Part shown: positions 58,700-64,000 of the stretch, piece after piece | Position numbering within the stretch: the first letter of the stretch is position 1 | Layout: every line of letters starts with the position of its first letter | Origin: Toxorhynchites rutilus septentrionalis | Taxonomy: Eukaryota > Arthropoda > Insecta > Diptera > Culicidae | NCBI RefSeq assembly: GCF_029784135.1 | Contig: NC_073746.1 | Span: forward strand, 53,893,393 to 53,957,392 | DNA length: 64,000 nt | Direction of reading: 5' to 3' | Translations under genes and position numbers: made by a program | Notes under the pieces: generated by a model | Told to the model about the DNA's origin: nothing | The model's input: only the letters and a program-made list of their open reading frames with translations | Database searches by the model: none

Positions 58700-60020
58700 A
58701 TAAGTGAAAAACAATTCAGTTTGTTAATAACGCTGTTTATCAGCAAGGCTGCAGATGATTCATGAATAAAATCAGAATCAGTGATTCAGCAGTAGCTACT
58801 CTTTCAACTTGTTATTCGTTGCTCGCATTTGCATTCAATTAAGTTATAAAGTTTTAAAACTTACTTTATCTACAATTTACAGTTGAAAATTCCGATCTGT
58901 GATCCGCACCATTTTGACAACTGTTAGTTTTTTAGCTTAATTTGCCATTCCATCATGAATAGTCTGTAACCTGAACAACACCTGTAAACTATGTAGATTT
59001 TTGTGCATGGTTCAGATCGAGAAACTCTCAACCAATTTTCCCAGAAAAATTGCTTACTATAAAGCTTACCTTTGGTTACAGGATATGTCAATAAGCAAAA
59101 TTGATCAAAAATAGCGCACCAAGAACGGACTCACCTTGGTCCGACCGAGTCGTTCAGAAAAAAACAAATGCAGTGCAATAAACACCGTTTATATTTGTTT
59201 GAATTCAATTTAAAGTTCTATACCTCTAGAGAAACCAGAAATGCTGCCGGCTTCCGAGTTCTTCGGTTAATCCTTTATTGAACATTTTTCCACTACTACA
59301 ATAAACCGATTTGACACCTAGCAGTAGTACTCGCAAGGTTAGCATTAACATGGGGCTCAACGCTTAGTCAAATTAACTACGGTGTAAATTATATTGTCTA
59401 AATTTCTCCAGCGAATGAAGCAATTCGCTCAAGCGAAATCAAATTTACCTCACACATTCCTTCAAAACTTTCAGCAATTTCATTAAAATCTCAACACAAA
59501 CAAAAGGTTCTGGCGGAGAAAATTGTGTCACTGCTTCATTGTTGTCACCACGTAGAAAGTACGATGCTTCGCATATCCTAAGACTGCCTCCTGCTCATTA
59601 GCTGATGAAGTTCCTTCCGGAGAATGTGGAACGGCTAATGCCAACGATGGCAACGATGATAGCAACTATGACGATGAACGATGACGTGCCGAAGCCCGCG
59701 TTCCACTGGGCTGGTTGTATATCTAATTTTACTTGTGCTTAAGGGAAGAGCAAGCATATCATTAACATTAACTGGAATGCAGGCGCTTCGATTGGAACGA
59801 CAGCATCCACATCCACATCAGCTTTCGACACGGCGAGGTACGCTTCATGTGGGAAAATTCTATCGTGTGATAACTTTCATTAGAAATTTAATTAATTTTA
59901 CCACCACTAGAAAGAGCAATATCAGTTTTGGCAAAGTATTGCGAGTCCACCCTAACATGTAATGTAAATGAACGACAATAGGTGGTTGTAATAGGAACAT
60001 TAATTTCGAGGTATGCTTAA
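58700..60020. other. No recognised gene
   Basis: A+T-rich; a short ACGATG-like repeat at about 59641-59690. The plus-strand 93-codon frame at 59681-59962 is unrecognised. Confidence 0.45.
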
Positions 60021-60760
60021 GGCAGTATTCTTGTCTAGAAATTTGAAAAAAAAATAAAAAATTCTTTCCTTCATATTTCTGTAGTTTAGGCACTCAAGAA
60101 TATACTCCAGAAAGGACATATCGAAAATCTTATTATTTACCGAGTTACAGCCGTTTTAATGATGCAGTATCTAACCTGGTACGGTCATAACAATGAACTT
60201 CAAACGCGTTTTTCTCGAAACAAGTTTTTTCAAACTGCCGTACACGATATTTCAAGTTCTACTGAACCGAGTCATGTCGAATTTATATCGATACAATCTG
60301 CAGGCATCTCGCTATCGCATGAACCTCTAATATATGATATTTTTTAAGTTTCACAATTTTTTTAAAGATCGAGAAACGTAAGAAAAAAAAACTGCATTTT
60401 GTTTTTCAAGCGCCATTTTGTCAAAAAAGATGTTTTTGGTTTCTCCGAGGTTCATGTGATAGCGGCATCTTTACCGATTCAGAATCTGTTCGATTTTTTT
60501 TTTTTCAAATAACCAGAAGGGCTGGAATCGTGTACGCCATGGTACAACTTTTTTTTCAACCCTTTCACTTCATGAGCTCTTAACTATTCTAGTTATGAAT
60601 ATTTTTTTCCGTTCAATTTCTGTATTTATGTTTCAATGTTTTAATGTTTTACTGTTTAAATGTTATTATGATATAATGGATACTAAAAGTATTCTTTGTT
60701 TTATTTTTACGAGGCTCGACAAAATGTCCGAAATTCGTGACTCTACACTAGAATACCCCC
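60021..60760. mobile_element. piggyBac-type MITE, TTAA target
   Basis: TTAA flanks both ends (60017-60020 and 60761-60764). The termini GGCAGTATTCTTGTCTAGA and, complemented, GGGGGTATTCTAGTGTAGA are an imperfect inverted repeat. The TTAA duplication is characteristic of the piggyBac superfamily. 740 bp with no transposase reading. Confidence 0.82.
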
Positions 60761-60764
60761 TTAA

Positions 60765-61245
60765 CTATTGAACCTGTAGAGTGATGGAATCAATGTTTAT
60801 GTAGTCTGCATGTATCCATGATTGGTAGGAAGTAGTTTCCGGGACTTATTTCAGATTTAATAAACGCAGGTTGTGAATAAATGTGTGTTTACAGTCCGAT
60901 TACAACAAATAGTAAAGTACACTAAGAGAGCAAAATAGCTAATTTACACGCCTCACTGTTGGAGCCCATAAATTGAATATATAAGCTGCATTTTTCATTA
61001 AAACACCATTTTCGTTACGTTTTCACAGTGCCAATAAGCAAAGAACGAAATATGACTAGGACCAACGAACGAATGGTTTAAATCAGCCCTCGAAGTCGAA
61101 GCCATTAAGATAGGAAGATAAACCAAACAGAGTAAAGCGTTCATGCTGCCAATATCAGCTTTAGTTTTATCTTTCATCTAATCCTTGGATGAATGCCGAA
61201 ATAATAGTCATATATTGACTTCTAGCAAGCCACTGAAACTACATA
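60765..61245. other. No recognised gene
   Basis: A+T-rich spacer between two MITEs. Confidence 0.4.
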
Positions 61246-61789
61246 CAGTAGAACTCCGATTATCCGCGAAAGTGAAATTCGTAGTAATTCTATAGAGCTT
61301 CCCGAAATTTGTAGTGAAAGGTAAGCACTTGCGCTTTGGTTCGGTCATGGTATTCAGATTATCTGACCTTTCAGATCTTCTTCTTCTTCTTAAATGGCTC
61401 TAACGTTCCTAGAGGAACATCGCCGTCTTAGTACTTAGTTGAGATTTCTATGCCAAACGTATGCACGTCTTGAATGCATTCTGAGTGGCAAGTTCTACAA
61501 TACGCGTGACCACAGTGCAAGTCGGAGAAAATTCTCCCGACCAGAATTGGAAACGAACCGAACCCCCGGCATGATCATGTGTGACGCTAACCACTCGGCA
61601 ACGGGAGCACAATAACCTTACAGATGGATAGTTTAATGATTTCTATATTTATAAAACATTGTTTTAATGCTGAAATATTTTTATTTCGTGTTTGCACCTC
61701 ATTTTTAGTCCTTTATCGCGTTATCCGCGATTTGCGTTAGGTGTGGTGACCTTTGCCAAACTATACCGCGGATAATTGGGGTTCTACTG
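61246..61789. mobile_element. pogo-type MITE carrying a SINE
   Basis: Ends CAGTAGAACTCCGATTATCC and, complemented, CAGTAGAACCCCAATTATCC, with TA on both outer sides (61244-61245 and 61790-61791). Such ends are typical of pogo/Tigger-type elements. Removing the SINE and its duplication leaves a MITE of about 0.3 kb. No transposase. Confidence 0.87.
61377..61614 (-). mobile_element. tRNA-derived SINE, copy 3, inside the pogo MITE
   Basis: Same organisation as copy 2, shorter through internal losses (about 238 bp). The plus strand starts CTTCTTCTTCTTCTT and ends at the tRNA-like head near 61610. An 11-bp duplication with one mismatch (ACCTTTCAGAT at 61366-61376, ACCTTACAGAT at 61615-61625) flanks it. 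It inserted after the MITE. Confidence 0.87.
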
Positions 61790-61791
61790 TA

Positions 61792-62548
61792 CTTCATAGA
61801 CGTAAATGCAAGAACGAAGCATCCTTCGCCACCCTCCCTTCTACGGAGGGCAGGGTATGACGAAAATACATCATAAATATACCTTGTTATCTTCGATTTT
61901 TTTATTACGTTGAAAGGACCCGATCGCCTGTAACCCAACGGTGTGATACAATGTCGTTATCGGCTCCCGGGGGATCCAAAATAGGAGCTACACCCGAAGT
62001 GGTACGATTTCATTTTTTTTCTTGGGTTCAGCGAAATTGGGCATGTGGGGATAGAATATTGTCGATTTAGACAAAGATTCATAGTAACAAAAAAAATTCG
62101 CTATAGGATCATCATTTTGTAACATGTCGAATGAAGGTACTTCTGATTAGGTCTCTGTACACCATAGATAAAAACATAATACGAAAATGGTTATGGATTT
62201 TCAGGTGGATTAACACAATCCTATATCTTAGATCTTCTATATCAGGAGTGGCCAACGCGCCGACTACGGGCGACTGAACGCCTGAGTAGACATTGCCACC
62301 TGTCTGACATGTAGTGTTTTTTTCTTCAAATATTCGTATACAACGAGAGCGGCCGCTTTTTTGAAAACATTGTTCTAAAATTGAAAATTTACTGTTTTGG
62401 TACATCGCTGTCTATTTTTCAAATTATAGCCCGTGGTGCTGCCAAGTTTGGCCATCTCTTTTTTGTATGAATTAAAATGGCTAAAATGGGAAAATTTGGA
62501 AAATTGAATTCCTATATGTCCTGAAGTAACATCGTTAAAGGCGCTGTT
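61792..62548. other. No recognised gene
   Basis: A+T-rich; the minus-strand frames at 62405-62112 and 62617-62375 are unrecognised, and the second overlaps SINE sequence. Confidence 0.4.
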
Positions 62549-62777
62549 CTTCTTGAATGGCGTTAACGTTCCCTGTAGAACTTTTGCCGTCTCAACGTAT
62601 GCATTAACTAGTGTCATTTATTAATACTCAGTTGAGATTTCTTAAGCCAAATAACACGCCTTGAATGTATTCCGAGGGGCAAGCTCTTGAATTATCGTGA
62701 TCACAGTGCAAGTTGAAGGTAATTTCTTTGACGAAAAATCCCCCGGCCAGAACGGGAATCGAACCCGAACACCCGGC
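62549..62777 (-). mobile_element. tRNA-derived SINE, copy 4, head-truncated
   Basis: Closely matches copy 2 from the tail to the B box region (GAACGGGAATCGAACCCGAA), then stops; the A box is missing. Candidate 15-bp duplication with three mismatches at 62534-62548 and 62778-62792. 5' truncation fits incomplete reverse transcription. Confidence 0.85.
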
Positions 62778-63230
62778 GTTGAACGCGTTGTTAGTCCCAT
62801 TGAAATTCGAGTTGACGGAATTGTTTTTCATGTTGCGTTGATGTAAAGCGCAAATGGTGATGGATTGTCAGTAAAAGATGGTGATGGATTGTTAGAGAAA
62901 GAGAACATTCTAAAACGGCCAATAAAAAGTCCAATTAATCAACAGTTCTAGGATTGAACACATGTTCGTGCTTTATAAAAAAAATTTCAATGTTCGAATG
63001 TTTTCATATAAAAAAATCATTTTAAGCGGGACGAAGTTCGCCAAGTCATCTAGTATTATTATATTATTTTGTTATTTGTTTCTCCATCTTTTAACAACTC
63101 ACTATTCTTTAAGAACTCAACGAAAAATGTTTTTTTTTTGTTTTTCTAAATAATTTATTATAAAATCCAAATAAACTTATCAATCAGCCGTTTGATCCGT
63201 GACACGTTGCTGTAGAACCTCGAACATATG

Positions 63231-63458
63231 AGAAGCTTAGAAGGGAAGGGATGTAAATGACTTGATCGATTATCTCTTCCTCATCTTTTTCTTTCGTGAA
63301 TAACTCTGTTGCATAAAACGTTCCAATTTGAATTTAGTCTAGAAACCAATAAAATACCAATTGTCCAAATTGTCACATACAGCTTGGAATGGGTTTGCAG
63401 CTAAGTTATGACCAAAACAGAGAGTCGATGTAGAGAAAATCAAGCATGTCACTTAGAC
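63231..63458. mobile_element. MITE with GGGTGTAAGTGA-type ends, copy 2
   Basis: Inverted relative to 53271-53522. Shares TGGTCATAACTTAGCTG (here complemented as CAGCTAAGTTATGACCA) and GAGAGTCGATGTAGAGAAA. The termini are more decayed. Confidence 0.78.
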
Positions 63459-63501
63459 ATACTATATTTATCAGTGTGATGATCTCACACTGTGATGAAC
63501 G

Positions 63502-63630
63502 TTCTTCTTATGGCGCTAACGTTCCCAGTGGAACTTTTGCCTTCCCACGTAAGTATTACTTGCGTCATTTTTATGAGCAGTACTTAGTTAAGATTGTTAT
63601 GCCGAAAAAACGCCTTGAATGTATTCTGGA
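63502..63630 (-). mobile_element. tRNA-derived SINE, copy 5, body fragment
   Basis: Matches the tail half of copy 2 (TTCTTCTTATGGCG.. ..CGCCTTGAATGTATTCTGG). The tRNA-like head is absent. Confidence 0.82.
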
Positions 63631-63844
63631 CAGTGTTTGCCGATTGACCCTTTCACTGAATAATTTGCTTTCGTTTGTTCAAATATGATCTTACAGAAAT
63701 CATTTCCCCCAGTGGCATTCTTTTGCTTTTACGTGCTACAAATCATGACACAAAAGAGAACGAAGCAACTCTGCTTTGGTTCACACTTCATGATACACGA
63801 GCCAGCAAACCAAAACCGTCGGTTTTGGTGCAGAAAGTTTATAT

Positions 63845-64000
63845 TCTTCTTTACCTCTAATGGCGGGTTTACATTCGGGAGATCTATAGCTATAGATCGA
63901 TTTATTCACCCGAAAATAGATGTAAACGAGTGAGAATATATATGATACACTTCTTGGAGATATATATGTATAGAATAAATTCAGGCATATGTAAACGCAG
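63845..64000. repeat. Partial repeat at window end, with palindrome
   Basis: A MITE-like start (GGCGGGTTTACATTCGGG) with recurring TAGAT and GTAAAC motifs. It includes the perfect 18-bp palindrome GATCTATAGCTATAGATC at 63881-63898. It runs off the window, so the type cannot be judged. Confidence 0.4.

Noticed and set aside
1..64000. CRISPR array, operon or bacterial features
   Set aside because: Repeat spacing, transposon types and the lack of long dense ORFs indicate insect nuclear DNA; no direct repeats with regular spacers.

Overview
The window looks like non-coding, A+T-rich nuclear DNA from a mosquito, most likely an Aedes-type genome. This is inferred from the transposon community: five copies of a DD37E Tc1/mariner element (ITmD37E type, described from mosquitoes), DD41D-type and mariner relics, an RNase H-bearing I-group LINE, a tRNA-derived SINE with an (AAG)n tail, a BEL/Pao pol scrap, and many MITEs. 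I found no convincing host protein-coding gene, rRNA, functional tRNA or CRISPR array. The stretch could be intergenic or lie inside a large intron.

Layout. 1-1.3 kb: a repeat interrupted by a 918-bp DD41D-type element; an uninterrupted inverted copy lies at 46.5-46.8 kb and serves as an empty-site control. 1.3-1.7 kb: a MITE-like repeat. 4.6 kb: SINE. 5.3-5.9 kb: BEL/Pao pol scrap. 8.0-10.3 kb: a three-level nest (hAT-like inside a TA-flanked MITE inside an outer MITE). 12.5 kb: SINE with clear target duplication. 14.3-15.4 kb: foldback repeat. 15.7-17.0 kb: ITmD37E copy A. 19.8-20.9 kb: a MITE and an internally deleted mariner. 21.7-23.0 kb: ITmD37E copy B, the least damaged. 24.6-25.4 kb: tandem repeat. 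29.1-30.0 kb: hAT-like element with 8-bp target duplication. 30.7-35.3 kb: LINE with both ends and a 12-bp target duplication, intact ORF1 and broken ORF2. 36.9-38.1 kb: ITmD37E copy C. 40.5-42.0 kb: mariner relic and a MITE. 47.0-49.0 kb: tandem array, ITmD37E copy D and a mariner end. 53.2-55.1 kb: nested MITEs and 5'-truncated ITmD37E copy E. 56.7-58.7 kb: a 2-kb inverted repeat. 60.0-63.6 kb: a TTAA-flanked MITE, a pogo-type MITE carrying a SINE, and further SINE and MITE copies.

Together the features record successive transposition rather than a pathway. No intact, complete autonomous element is visible. Copy B encodes a nearly complete transposase, and the LINE retains an uninterrupted 477-residue ORF1. 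The most informative points are the insertion chronologies (nesting and empty sites) and the recurrent length change of one coding A-run in the ITmD37E copies. I did not find evidence for a wholly new biological system.
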